A program made the translations under genes and the position numbers. Positions 43,009 through 51,582 of a stretch of DNA of 64,000 bases are shown in pieces. The notes below the pieces were generated by a model. The model was not told where the DNA came from. It did not search any database and was given only the letters and a program-made list of their open reading frames with translations. Numbering within the stretch: position 1 is the first letter of the stretch; every line of letters starts with the position of its first letter. This stretch comes from Rhodospirillales bacterium (GTDB lineage Bacteria; Pseudomonadota; Alphaproteobacteria; Rhodospirillales; JANQFP01), in contig JANQFP010000157.1 in NCBI GenBank assembly GCA_028277795.1, positions 1 through 64,000 of the forward strand, written 5' to 3'.

Positions 43009-45189
43009 TCAGACGGCCCGTTCCAGCGCGTCGAACATGTCGCGGATGACGGTGATCACCCGGGCCGAGGCCGAGAACGCCTGCTCGAACAGCAGCAGCG
43101 TGGCCATCTCCTCGTCCAGGTTGACGCCCCGGATGCTGTCCGACTTGAACTGCAGGCTGTCGGTCAGGGCCTTCTGGCTTTCCACCTCGGTCTCGTTGGC
43201 GTCGGCGAGGCTCGAGTTGCGGCCCAGGATCATCGCCGCGTACTCGGCGAGGGCGATGGTGGAGCCGGGCAGGCCGCCGGCCTGCTCGAAGGCGACGGTG
43301 GTGGTGAACTGCTCGGCCAGCTGCTGGGCGATCGTGTCGTCGGCGACCGACGTGAAGTACTCGCCGGCGATGCCGCGGCCCGAATCGAACTGCACCGATC
43401 CGCGCGAAAGCTTGCTCGGCGTTGTCTTGATGTCGCTGCGCACGGCCAGGGACGAGGCCACGCGCACGTCGCCCACGTGCATGTTGGTCTCGGTCAGCAG
43501 CGTATTGCCCGCCGCCTGCGACATCACCAGGTCGAGGCCGGCGTCGTGGGAGATGCGCAGCCGCGATCCGTCGCCGTCGGGAATCACCGTGGCGGTCACG
43601 TTGGTCACGTTGTTGGTGATGTTGGTGGCGATGGTGCTGAGGGTGTCGCCGGCGCTGATCGCCAGCGGGCTGCCGGTGAGCACGCCGCTGGAATCGCGGA
43701 ACGTCAGGGTGGCCGCGTTGGTGGCGGCGAAGCTGGTGGCGACGACGTCCGATTCCCACAGGTTGTCGCGCAGGCCGTCCTGGAAGAAGTCGTTGAGGCC
43801 GAGGAAGTTGGCGAACCCCAGCACGGTCTCGTCGACGACCCCGTCGTCGGTGTAGTCGTAGCTCACCGTGACGTCGCCGTCGGTGGTCGTCGCCTGGTCG
43901 GCGAAGCCGATGTGGAAGCCCGAGGTCATGGTCAGCGCCACCTTGCCGTCGCTGTTGACGGTGGCGGTGCCGTAGGAGCCGGCCCCGGTGCTGCCGTTGA
44001 CCAGGAAGTTGTTGAGGAAGCCGACGACGCTGGCGACGGTGCCGTCGTTGACGAAATAGGTGCCGGCGGTCAGCGTCGTGGTGTCCACCTGGTTGCCGTC
44101 GGAATCGAAGATGCCGACCACCACGTCGGCCGAGGTGGTGACATCGGCGCTGACCGTGGCCGTGTTGCCGGTGTCCACGGCGGTGAAGATGCGGCTGCCG
44201 GTGACGGTGCCGAGACCGGGGAAGGGAATGCCCCGGTTGTGGACCCGGTTGGTGATGTCGCGCATCTCGGCGGCGAACTCGTCGATCTGGCTCTGCAGGT
44301 TGGTCAGGATCTCGTCGCGCAGGTCGATGAGCCCCTTGAGCTTGCCGCCGCGGATGTTGGCGGTGAGGTCGGTCACGTTGACGGCGCCGGTGGCGGCGAT
44401 GGCGGCGAAGTCGCCCTCGGCATGGGTGGTCGTCGAGCTCACCGCGCTGGCCCCGGCGTGGGTCAGGGTGGCCGGGATGTTGTCGACCAGGGTGGTGCCG
44501 GCCGAGGTGAACACCACCACGTCGCCGTCGCCGCGGTTGAAGATGACGATGTCGACCAGCTCGGCCAGCTCGTCCAGGGCCTGATCGCGCTGGTCGCGCA
44601 GGTCCGAGGTGTCCTGGCTGATGGCCGAGTTGCGCACGATCTTGTCGTTCAGGTCGCCGATGCGGGTGATCAGGTTGTTGATCTCGGTGACCGAGTTGGC
44701 GATGGCGTTGTCGGCCTGCAGGCGAAGCTCCTGCACGGTCTTGGTCATCGACTGGAGCTTCAGGGCCACCTCGTTGCCCCAGCGCACCACCTCGCTCTGT
44801 TCCAGGGACTTGTCGGGCGAATCGGCCAGGGACTCGAGGGCGTTGGTCAGCTCGTTGACGATGTGGCTGAGCGACCGGTCGTCGCCGGGGCTGCCGAACA
44901 CCTCCTGCATGCGCTCGTAGAAGCTGGTCTGAACGTTGAGCGAGTTGAGCGCCGTCAGCTCGAGGCGCAGGCTCTTGAGCAGCCCCTCGTCGATGGTGCG
45001 GGTGATCTCGGAGATCTGGACGCCGGCGCCGTTGCCGCCGACCACCCGCTGCTCCATGTTGACGATCTTGCGCGAATACCCGGGCGAGTTGACGTTGGCG
45101 ATGTTGTTGGCGACCGCATCGAGGGCGGACTGGTTGGTCAGCAGGCCGCTCTGGGCGGTGCGGAGCGCGAGGGTGATGGTGCCGGCCAT
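43009..45189 (-). CDS. flgK: Flagellar hook-associated protein FlgK
   Basis: A 726-residue HAP1. The N-terminus has the rod/hook signature LALRTAQSGLLTNQSALDAV followed by ANNIANVNSPGYSRK. The C-terminus has SIRGVNLDEEMATLLLFEQA and AFSASARVITVIRDMFDALE. It is the first junction protein between hook and filament. Longer than the E. coli protein because of Thr/Val/Asp-rich central domains (about residues 330-560). Start ATG 45189 with AAGGACGA. Part of the flgI-flgJ'-flgN-flgK-flgL minus-strand run. Confidence 0.95.
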   Translation of the reverse strand: MAGTITLALRTAQSGLLTNQSALDAVANNIANVNSPGYSRKIVNMEQRVVGGNGAGVQISEITRTIDEGLLKSLRLELTALNSLNVQTSFYERMQEVFGSPGDDRSLSHIVNELTNALESLADSPDKSLEQSEVVRWGNEVALKLQSMTKTVQELRLQADNAIANSVTEINNLITRIGDLNDKIVRNSAISQDTSDLRDQRDQALDELAELVDIVIFNRGDGDVVVFTSAGTTLVDNIPATLTHAGASAVSSTTTHAEGDFAAIAATGAVNVTDLTANIRGGKLKGLIDLRDEILTNLQSQIDEFAAEMRDITNRVHNRGIPFPGLGTVTGSRIFTAVDTGNTATVSADVTTSADVVVGIFDSDGNQVDTTTLTAGTYFVNDGTVASVVGFLNNFLVNGSTGAGSYGTATVNSDGKVALTMTSGFHIGFADQATTTDGDVTVSYDYTDDGVVDETVLGFANFLGLNDFFQDGLRDNLWESDVVATSFAATNAATLTFRDSSGVLTGSPLAISAGDTLSTIATNITNNVTNVTATVIPDGDGSRLRISHDAGLDLVMSQAAGNTLLTETNMHVGDVRVASSLAVRSDIKTTPSKLSRGSVQFDSGRGIAGEYFTSVADDTIAQQLAEQFTTTVAFEQAGGLPGSTIALAEYAAMILGRNSSLADANETEVESQKALTDSLQFKSDSIRGVNLDEEMATLLLFEQAFSASARVITVIRDMFDALERAV

Positions 45190-45210
45190 GGGAGGGTCGT
45201 CCTTCCGGCG

Positions 45211-45657
45211 CTAGAGGGACTGGTCCACCGAAACCGGGACGGCGCGCGGGGCGTTGCCCTGGCCGCCGCCGGCGACGCCGGTGGGCTTATAGGTGCCGGG
45301 ACCGGGCAGGTTCTCCTTGGCCGCCTCGGCAATCAGATCGATGACCCGGTGGCTGGTGGCGATGGCCACCTTGAGCAGGCGGGCGTTGTCGACCATCAGG
45401 GCGGCGACCTTCTCGCCCAGCCCGCGCAGCCGGGCACGCAGCTCCGGGGACGCCTCGGCCAGGTCGTCCGGGTTCTCGTGCAGGGCCTTGACCCGGGCCT
45501 CGTAGGCCCGGCACAGGGTCTTCTTCTCCTCGGCCAGAGCCGCCACGTCGTGGGTCCTGTGCTCCCGGAGCGCCGTGTTCTCCCGCGCCACGAGGTCGGC
45601 CAGGCGTCCGACCGTGGCGATGAGGTCGGAAATGCGGTCCTTGGAGTCCATGGTCAT
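45211..45657 (-). CDS. flgN: FlgN-like flagellar export chaperone
   Basis: A 148-residue helical protein of FlgN type: DRISDLIATVGRLADLVARE, ENTALREHRTHDVAALAEEK, then a long second helix and a disordered Gly/Pro tail. FlgN binds FlgK and FlgL in the cytoplasm and delivers them to the export gate, which fits its place directly ahead of both. Start ATG 45657 overlaps the stop of the rod-binding gene by 4 bp; ATG 45651 is also possible. Confidence 0.85.
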   Translation of the reverse strand: MTMDSKDRISDLIATVGRLADLVARENTALREHRTHDVAALAEEKKTLCRAYEARVKALHENPDDLAEASPELRARLRGLGEKVAALMVDNARLLKVAIATSHRVIDLIAEAAKENLPGPGTYKPTGVAGGGQGNAPRAVPVSVDQSL

Positions 45658-45971
45658 TGCACCTCCTGCATGGCGAGAATCTGTTTCAGTACGGCATCGG
45701 CGATGCCGACACCGCCGCTCCGGGCCATGGCCTTGGCGTATTCGTCCACCTGCATGGCCTGCCACACCTTCTCGGCGTAGCCGCCGCCGAACATGGGATC
45801 GTCGCCGATGCCCTCGAACATGGGCTGCAGGGCCTGGCTGAGGAAGAAGGCCTCGAAGTCCTCGGCCACCTGGCGCGCCCGCTCGATGTCGGCGGGCCGG
45901 CCGACCCCGGGGGCGGCGCGCGACTGGGCCAGGGCGACGTCGGCCTGGACGGCGAAGGTGGCGTCGGTCAT
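45654..45971 (-). CDS. Rod-binding protein (FlgJ N-terminal domain type)
   Basis: A 105-residue protein corresponding to the N-terminal rod-capping half of FlgJ: RQVAEDFEAFFLSQALQPMF, GGGYAEKVWQAMQVDEYAKA, GGVGIADAVLKQIL. The muramidase half of gammaproteobacterial FlgJ is missing, as is normal in alphaproteobacteria, where a separate enzyme opens the peptidoglycan. It overlaps flgI upstream and flgN downstream by 4 bp each. Confidence 0.92.
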   Translation of the reverse strand: MTDATFAVQADVALAQSRAAPGVGRPADIERARQVAEDFEAFFLSQALQPMFEGIGDDPMFGGGYAEKVWQAMQVDEYAKAMARSGGVGIADAVLKQILAMQEVQ

Positions 45972-47125
45972 CACATCACCTCGATTTCCGCCTGCAGCGC
46001 CCCGGCCGCCTTGATGGCCTGGAGGATGCTGATCATGTCGCGCGGGCCGATGCCGAGGGCGTTGAGGCCGTTGACCAGGTCCTGCAGGGTGACCCCTCCC
46101 TCGACCACCGTGAGCCGCTGGTCGGCCCCCTCGTCGATCTGGATGTCGGTGCGGTCCACCGTGGTGGTCTCGCCGACCTCGGCGAAGGGCCCGGGCTGCG
46201 ACACCTGCTCGGCCTCGGTGATGCGGATGGTCAGGTTGCCCTGGGCGATGGCGACGGTGCTGATGCGCACGTTCTCGCCCATGACGATGATGCCCGACTG
46301 CTCGTCGATGATGACCCGGGCCAACTGGTCGGGCTCGATGCGGAGCTGCTCGATGTCGGTGATCAGGTTGACCACGTTGCCCTCGTAGTTGTCGGGCACG
46401 TCGAGGCGCACCGTGGTGAGATCGCTGGGCCGTGCCGCGTCGGTGCCGAGAAAGGCGTTGACCGCCTGGGCGATGCGGCGCGCGGTGGTGAAGTCGGGGT
46501 TGCGCAGGGTCATCTTGACGTTTTCGAGGCTGGCCAGGGCGAACCCGACCTCGCGCTCGACGATGGCCCCGTTGGCGATGCGGCCGCTGGTCGGCACGCC
46601 CTTGACCACGGTCTGGGCCTGGCCCTGGGCCGTGAAGCCGCCGACCGCCAACTGACCCTGGGCGACGGCGTAGACCTCGCCGTCGGCGCCGAGCAGGGGC
46701 GTCACCAGCAGGGTGCCGCCGAGCAGGCTTTCCGAATCCCCCAGCGCGCTGACGGTGACGTCGATGCGGCTGCCCTGGCGGGCGAAGGGCGGCAGCACGG
46801 CGGTGACCATCACCGCGGCCACGTTCTGGGAGTTCAGCCCCTGGTCGGTGGGCTTGACGCCCAGCCGGTTGAGCATGGCCTGCAGGCTCTGCTTGGTGAA
46901 GTGGCCGTCGGCCAGGGTGTCGCCGGTGTTGTTGAGGCCGACCACCAGGCCGTAGCCGACCAGCATGTTGTCGCGCACCCCCTGGAAGTCCACCAAGTCC
47001 TTGATGCGCGAGGCGCCGTGGGCGGTGCCGGCGGCCACCAGCACGATCAGGCCGGCCATGGCGGCGGCCAGGACGCGGCGCCAGGGGGCGGTCATCGTGG
47101 CGTTGAGGTTTCCCGTTCCGTTCAT
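45971..47125 (-). CDS. flgI: Flagellar P-ring protein FlgI
   Basis: A 384-residue periplasmic P-ring subunit with an N-terminal signal peptide (VLAAAMAGLIVLVAAGTAHG, cleavage after HGA). Family motifs: SRIKDLVDFQGVRDNMLVGY, GLVVGLNNTGDTL, GLNSQNVAAVMVTAVLPPFA and the C-terminal TLQDLVNGLNALGIGPRDMI. Start at ATG 47125 or 47095; the second gives a more compact signal peptide. First gene of the flgI-flgL run. In Caulobacter flgI is divergent from fliX; here the two keep divergent orientation but lie 8.6 kb apart. Confidence 0.95.
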   Translation of the reverse strand: MNGTGNLNATMTAPWRRVLAAAMAGLIVLVAAGTAHGASRIKDLVDFQGVRDNMLVGYGLVVGLNNTGDTLADGHFTKQSLQAMLNRLGVKPTDQGLNSQNVAAVMVTAVLPPFARQGSRIDVTVSALGDSESLLGGTLLVTPLLGADGEVYAVAQGQLAVGGFTAQGQAQTVVKGVPTSGRIANGAIVEREVGFALASLENVKMTLRNPDFTTARRIAQAVNAFLGTDAARPSDLTTVRLDVPDNYEGNVVNLITDIEQLRIEPDQLARVIIDEQSGIIVMGENVRISTVAIAQGNLTIRITEAEQVSQPGPFAEVGETTTVDRTDIQIDEGADQRLTVVEGGVTLQDLVNGLNALGIGPRDMISILQAIKAAGALQAEIEVM

Positions 47126-47533
47126 TGTCGCTGTCCGTCTCGAGCCGGTTGTCCACGGCGTATCGTTAACGCCGCTTCCTGCAATGCGAATTCCGTGCCA
47201 AGGCCCCGCTACAACCAACCTGTTGAAAACAAAAGGATTCGCGTCGTGTTCCGAGGGCGCTGGCATGGCTGTTCCCGGTCAAAGCCCGCCCCGCACGGGC
47301 AGTTTTTGCCGGGCCGGAAAAGGTGGGTTCTTCGCGAAGATGCGAGCAAGATGACTCCGGCTCGGCCTCCCCTCGCCTTATCCTGAGCAGGCGCGAAGCG
47401 CCGTGTCGAAGGATGGCCGAGGCAACGTGCTTTTGCGGCATCAGGGAGCAAACGCACCAAGCTATCTGGTGCATTGCTGCTTGATGCCGAGGGGACTCGG
47501 CAGAAGTGAGAATCTCCTGCAATAATTCAGACT
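47126..47533. other. Upstream region of flgI with weak sigma54-like site and a REP
   Basis: On the minus strand CGGAATTCGCATTGCA (47180-47195) has GG and GC ten bases apart and a good TTGCA, but a poor -24 element, so it is only a weak sigma54 candidate. The REP at 47379-47416 follows. Nothing coding is seen. Confidence 0.35.
47379..47416 (-). repeat. REP-like palindrome, copy 3
   Basis: TTATCCTGAGCAG, GCGCGAAGCGC, CGTGTCGAAGGATGG: the same family as 4594-4631 and 4662-4699, inverted relative to copy 4 at 48507. Copies 3 and 4 flank the AT-rich gene 47534-48349. Confidence 0.75.
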
Positions 47534-48349
47534 ATGCGAGACATGGTTCGGCGCGCATGGCTGGCGATTCGCCTCTTGTGGCGAGCTGTCATGGCTGCGT
47601 TGACGGGTATCGGCGTGCTGTATTTCTGGCCGGACATTCAAGGGCTCCCGGAAGCATACCCTAAAATACTCGGTCCGGACTGGGAGGCGACGTTTGAGGC
47701 CGTTGATCGAGAAGTCGTCGCCTATGTGCTTTTAGGCATGGCCATTCTTTGGATATTTTGGATTGACGCACGGCCATATATTTTAGAATGGTGGGGCAAG
47801 GGGTACTCTCCATCAATAAAAATTGGTGATAAACTTTTCTGCGAGACACAAAACATCCGATCTAATAACATTCCTAGTGAATTATCACTTCATGATAATA
47901 TATATTATTTGCCAGTATACAACGGATTAGATACAGGTGAAACGCTACGAAACGTTCAAGCACGAATTTTCCACCTCGGCCCGCCAACTCAATGTAAATT
48001 GAAAGGTATGTCGTCTGGAGCAGCAGATATTAGGCATGGGGAACGGGTTTATTTTGAGATAGGCAGAGTGATATCAGAGGAAATGATAGGCCTACTTTAT
48101 TCTGGGCCGGATGAATACGATGGAGAGATTGAGTCGTATGTCCACAATATACCACGAGGGCATAAATCTTTTGATATACACCCATTTGATAGTAAACAAA
48201 AATTTCGCCTAGGCTACTTTCACGGCATGGATTCTGAGTTTTCTTTGCTTGTTGTCGTTTCCGCTGACGAAACGAAGGCATCGAGATGTGAGATTACTGT
48301 TAAGTTCTCTGAAAAAAGTGTATCAGTAACGGTATCTGATCTCGAATAA
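47534..48349 (+). CDS. AT-rich hypothetical membrane-anchored protein
   Basis: A 271-residue protein with two N-terminal membrane helices (LLWRAVMAALTGIGVLYFWP and VVAYVLLGMAILWIFWI) and a soluble remainder of about 190 residues, beta-rich near the end (FSLLVVVSADETKASRCEIT). No family is recognised. Base composition is strikingly AT-rich from about 47800 onward compared with the flagellar genes on both sides, so it was very likely acquired horizontally. It is bracketed by inverted REP copies and by AGCAAACGCACC sequences (47447 and 48477), and it interrupts the flagellar block. Confidence 0.65.
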   Translation: MRDMVRRAWLAIRLLWRAVMAALTGIGVLYFWPDIQGLPEAYPKILGPDWEATFEAVDREVVAYVLLGMAILWIFWIDARPYILEWWGKGYSPSIKIGDKLFCETQNIRSNNIPSELSLHDNIYYLPVYNGLDTGETLRNVQARIFHLGPPTQCKLKGMSSGAADIRHGERVYFEIGRVISEEMIGLLYSGPDEYDGEIESYVHNIPRGHKSFDIHPFDSKQKFRLGYFHGMDSEFSLLVVVSADETKASRCEITVKFSEKSVSVTVSDLE

Positions 48350-48477
48350 TCACCAATTAGTATTGGTTCTGCGCTAATATTTTCTAGGAATTGCATGAAG
48401 AACACAGCCGTAAAACCGCCTCTCGCGATTTTATTGTTGATGTTCCGCTCTGTATTGTGGATTCCCGGCACTAGGTA

Positions 48478-48505
48478 GCAAACGCACCTAGTGCCGTGCG
48501 TTTGC
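48478..48505. repeat. Perfect 10-bp hairpin at the insert boundary
   Basis: GCAAACGCAC, 8-nt loop, GTGCGTTTGC. The left arm also occurs at 47448 on the other side of the AT-rich gene (GCAAACGCACC), which may mark the ends of an insertion. No T-run follows. Confidence 0.5.
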
Positions 48506-48506
48506 C

Positions 48507-48545
48507 ATCCTTCGACACGCGAGCTTCGCTCGCTGCTCAGGATGA
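48507..48545 (+). repeat. REP-like palindrome, copy 4
   Basis: ATCCTTCGACACG, CGAGCTTCGCTCG stem tip, CTGCTCAGGATGA. Inverted relative to copy 3; it lies 59 bp downstream of the flgE stop on the minus strand. Confidence 0.75.
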
Positions 48546-48603
48546 TGTCAGGAGTGGGGGCGGGCCTGTTCCTCGCGTTGCCGGTCAGGTCGATGACCCG
48601 TGG

Positions 48604-50523
48604 TCAGCGCTTCAGATCGCGGGCCACCTCGGTCATCTGATCGACGGTGCGGAAGACCGTGGCCGAGGCGTTGTAGGCGGTCTGGGTCATGATCATCTTG
48701 GTGAACTGGTCGGCGATGTCCACGTTGGACACCTCGCGCACGTTGGGCAGGAAGGTCGCCACCCCGTCGCCGCCGGCGGTGGTGAGGCGGGCCTCGCCCG
48801 ATTCCTGGGATTCGGCGAACACGTTCCCGTTCAGCACCTCCAGGCGGTTGGGGCTCTGGAAGGTGGCCAGGACCAGCTTGTAGATGGGCCGGTCGGTGGC
48901 GTTCTCGAAGTCGGCCACCACGTGGCCCAGCCGGTCGAACTGAAACGAGATCATCTCCGAGGCCGGGTTGCCGTTGTGCTGGTAGATGACCGGGTTGAAG
49001 TCGCCGGCGAACTGGGTCATGTCGCTCACGTCCAGGGTCATGGACGCGGTGCCGCCGCCGGCGAAGGAGAACGACAGGGATACCGCCGACGTGGGGCTGA
49101 TGAGCTGCGCCTTGGCGTCGAAGTTGAGCGTTACGGGGGGCAGGGTGGTGACCACCGGCGCCACGTTGGCGGTGGTGGTCACCGCCGTCGCCGTGTTGTC
49201 GTTGGCCGAGGTCACGTTGGCAGTGGTGGTCGCAATGGCGATCGAGGCATCCAGGGTACCAACGTCCGTAGGCACCGACACCGTTGCCGTGAAGGGAACA
49301 CCAGCCGTGTCGGAGGTGACCGTGATTTCTCCTGCGGCAGCTCCGGGCGCCGCCGTTACCAAGCCGCTGAGCGTCGGATCGCCGTTGATCGCGTTGATGA
49401 GATTAGTCCGCAAGGCGGCCAGGGTCGCGCCGCTGGCCGTGACGCTATCGGCCCCGATGGCAAACTGATAGACGTCGCCGGCATCGATGGTGCCTGACGT
49501 GATGGTCACGGTGTCCACCTGGGCCACGTCGACGCCGCCGTTGGTGGCCGACGAGGTGGCGGTGAACGACGTGCCGGCGACGTTGGCGGTCAGCGTCAGC
49601 TCGCCGGAGGCGCCGGCGGCGGCGGTCACCGACTCGCTGATGGTGACGTCGGCATTGATGGCGCTGACCAGGGCGTCGCGGATGGTGTCGATGCTGCCTT
49701 CGCCGCCGGTCACGTTGTAGGTGACGATGTTGCCGTTGACGGTGACGCGGTAGACGTCGCCCGCCTCCACCGTGCCGCCCAGGGTCACGGTGTCCACCTG
49801 GGCCACCTGGGTCTGCGACGTGGTGTGGGACATCTGCCACGTGTTGATGGCGCTCTTGGTGAAGTTGAGGCGCACCGTCTCCCGGGTGCCGGTGGAGTCG
49901 ACCACGTCGATGTTGAAGATCTCCATGCCCGCGGGCTTGATGCCGCTGTCGAAGGAGCTCACCGCCGCGGCGTGGTCGTCGATGATGGCGGCGGCGGCCG
50001 GCAGGTTGAGGTTGAGGTTGCCGGTGGTGGTCGGGATGCTGTCGTCGGCGAACAGGTCGGGGTCCACGCGCAGCGCGGTCGGCGTGCCGATGGTGGTCGG
50101 GAAGCTGCCGTCCGGGAGGGGCGAGATGCCCTGGACGAAATAGCCGTTCTTGTCGACCAGGAAGGCCTCGTCGTCCACGGTGGTGAGCTGGAACGACCCG
50201 TCGCGGGTATAGAGCGTGTCGCCGCTGCCGTCGGAGCGGGTGTTGAGGACGAAGAAGCCGCGTCCGTTGACGGCCACGTCCTGCTCGTTGTCGGTGGCCA
50301 CCAGGGTGCCCTGAACGTCGATGCGGAAGCGGTCCTTGGGCCGGGCGCCGCCCAGGTCCGACTGCTCGAACAGGGTGTCGCTGAGGACGGTGGCGAACTT
50401 GGTGTCGGTGCTCTTGAAGCCGCCCGTGTTCACGTTGGCGATGTTGTGGCCGATGGTCCCCAGGGCGTGGGCGTGACTGACCATGCCCATGACACTGGGG
50501 ATGAAGGCGCTGTGGACGGGCAT
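48604..50523 (-). CDS. flgE: Flagellar hook protein FlgE
   Basis: A 639-residue hook protein, larger than usual. N-terminal signature: IPSVMGMVSHAHALGTIGHN then IANVNTGGFKSTDTKF; it ends with SNVDIADQFTKMIMTQTAYN and FRTVDQMTEVARDLKR. The extra length comes from two tandem repeats of about 90 residues starting VAQVDTVTLGGTVEAGDVYR and VAQVDTVTITSGTIDAGDVY, so the surface domain has duplicated. Start ATG 50523 with a GGAGAG site. A sigma54 promoter lies 58 bp upstream. Monocistronic. Confidence 0.93.
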   Translation of the reverse strand: MPVHSAFIPSVMGMVSHAHALGTIGHNIANVNTGGFKSTDTKFATVLSDTLFEQSDLGGARPKDRFRIDVQGTLVATDNEQDVAVNGRGFFVLNTRSDGSGDTLYTRDGSFQLTTVDDEAFLVDKNGYFVQGISPLPDGSFPTTIGTPTALRVDPDLFADDSIPTTTGNLNLNLPAAAAIIDDHAAAVSSFDSGIKPAGMEIFNIDVVDSTGTRETVRLNFTKSAINTWQMSHTTSQTQVAQVDTVTLGGTVEAGDVYRVTVNGNIVTYNVTGGEGSIDTIRDALVSAINADVTISESVTAAAGASGELTLTANVAGTSFTATSSATNGGVDVAQVDTVTITSGTIDAGDVYQFAIGADSVTASGATLAALRTNLINAINGDPTLSGLVTAAPGAAAGEITVTSDTAGVPFTATVSVPTDVGTLDASIAIATTTANVTSANDNTATAVTTTANVAPVVTTLPPVTLNFDAKAQLISPTSAVSLSFSFAGGGTASMTLDVSDMTQFAGDFNPVIYQHNGNPASEMISFQFDRLGHVVADFENATDRPIYKLVLATFQSPNRLEVLNGNVFAESQESGEARLTTAGGDGVATFLPNVREVSNVDIADQFTKMIMTQTAYNASATVFRTVDQMTEVARDLKR

Positions 50524-50580
50524 GGCGTCTCTCCAGATCAGCCGTGGCAGCCGGACCCGCACGGGTCCCGTGGTCGGAGA

Positions 50581-50596
50581 AGCAAGATGGATGCCA
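50581..50596 (-). promoter_or_regulatory. Sigma54 promoter of flgE
   Basis: On the minus strand TGGCATCCATCTTGCT has the -24 TGGCAY and -12 TTGCW elements with the required spacing (ten bases between GG and GC). Located 58 bp upstream of the flgE start. Hook genes are sigma54-dependent in other alphaproteobacteria such as Caulobacter. Confidence 0.75.
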
Positions 50597-50824
50597 CGAC
50601 GCGCAGGCGGACAAGCCGTTGAATCGTTTGCGGTCTCCGAGGGGCCGCCGGCGGCGGCGGTGGGCAATTCCCGCCCCGTCGCCGATGACCGAGCAATATT
50701 TGCCGGCCGCGCCGGAGGCCGGTGCCGGATTGCGCGGCCGGCCGGACCGGGTGGCGATGAAAGTGGTTTGCGTTGGCGGTGTGTCCTGCTTCATATTCGT
50801 TAATTGCACAGAAGGTTGTGAAGC

Positions 50825-51574
50825 ATGCACCGCGGCGACGACCCCGCCATCGGCCGTGCGGCGACGCCGCGGAGCGCTGCCGCTGCGGCGTCGTGGGTTC
50901 ACCCGGCAGGGGCGTTGGTGGCGGGCAAGCGGGCCGTCATCTTCGACATGGACGGCGTGCTCTGGGACACCGCAAAGGTCCATTCCCAGGCCTTCGCCTT
51001 CGCCCTGGAGCCCTTGGGCATCCCCATTCCCGAATACCGGGAGCTGGCCGGCCGCCGCTCCGACGACATGATCATCTCCCTGTTGGAGCGGGCCGGGATG
51101 GAGGCGACGCGCGAGCTGGTTGCCGACCTGACGGCGGTCAAGCGGCAGCGGGTCATCCACCTGCTGCGCGAGGTCAAGCCGGTGGCCGAGGGCGCCGTCG
51201 AGGTGCTGGAGCACCTGGCCGGCCGTTACCTGCTGGCCCTGGCCAGCGCGGCCAGCCCGGCCAGCGCCGCGCTGTTCCTCGACGCCAGCGGCACCGCGCC
51301 CCTGTTCTCCGCCATCCTCACCGGCAACGATGTCAGTGCCGGCAAGCCGGCCCCGGACGTCTACCTGGCGGCGCTGGCCCGGCTCGAGGTGGCGGCCGAG
51401 GAGGCGGTGGTGGTCGAGGACGCGGAAAGCGGCATCATCGCCGCCCGCGGTGCCGGAATCCCGGTCATCGGCCTGGCCGGGACGGTGGCCGACGCGGACC
51501 TGCGGGCGGCCGGCGCCGCCGCCGTCATCACCGACATCCGCCAACTGGTGGCCGAAGGCACGCCAGCCGCCTAA
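50825..51574 (+). CDS. HAD-superfamily hydrolase (beta-phosphoglucomutase-like)
   Basis: A 249-residue HAD enzyme. Motif I is DMDGVLWDT, motif II the Ser in LALASAASPAS, motif III Lys in SAGKPAPDVYL, and motif IV VVEDAESGIIAARGAG. A helical cap follows motif I. This subfamily dephosphorylates or isomerises sugar phosphates; the specific substrate is not evident. The N-terminal 35 residues before RAVIFDMDG are not conserved, so a GTG start near 50921 is possible. Not clearly linked to its neighbours. Confidence 0.88.
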   Translation: MHRGDDPAIGRAATPRSAAAAASWVHPAGALVAGKRAVIFDMDGVLWDTAKVHSQAFAFALEPLGIPIPEYRELAGRRSDDMIISLLERAGMEATRELVADLTAVKRQRVIHLLREVKPVAEGAVEVLEHLAGRYLLALASAASPASAALFLDASGTAPLFSAILTGNDVSAGKPAPDVYLAALARLEVAAEEAVVVEDAESGIIAARGAGIPVIGLAGTVADADLRAAGAAAVITDIRQLVAEGTPAA

Positions 51575-51582
51575 TCGGGCGT

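Noticed and set aside
47180-47200. TGGCACG near TTGCA upstream of flgI as a sigma54 promoter
   Set aside because: These two perfect half-elements are five bases too far apart; only a poor -24 element (CGGAAT) is correctly spaced.
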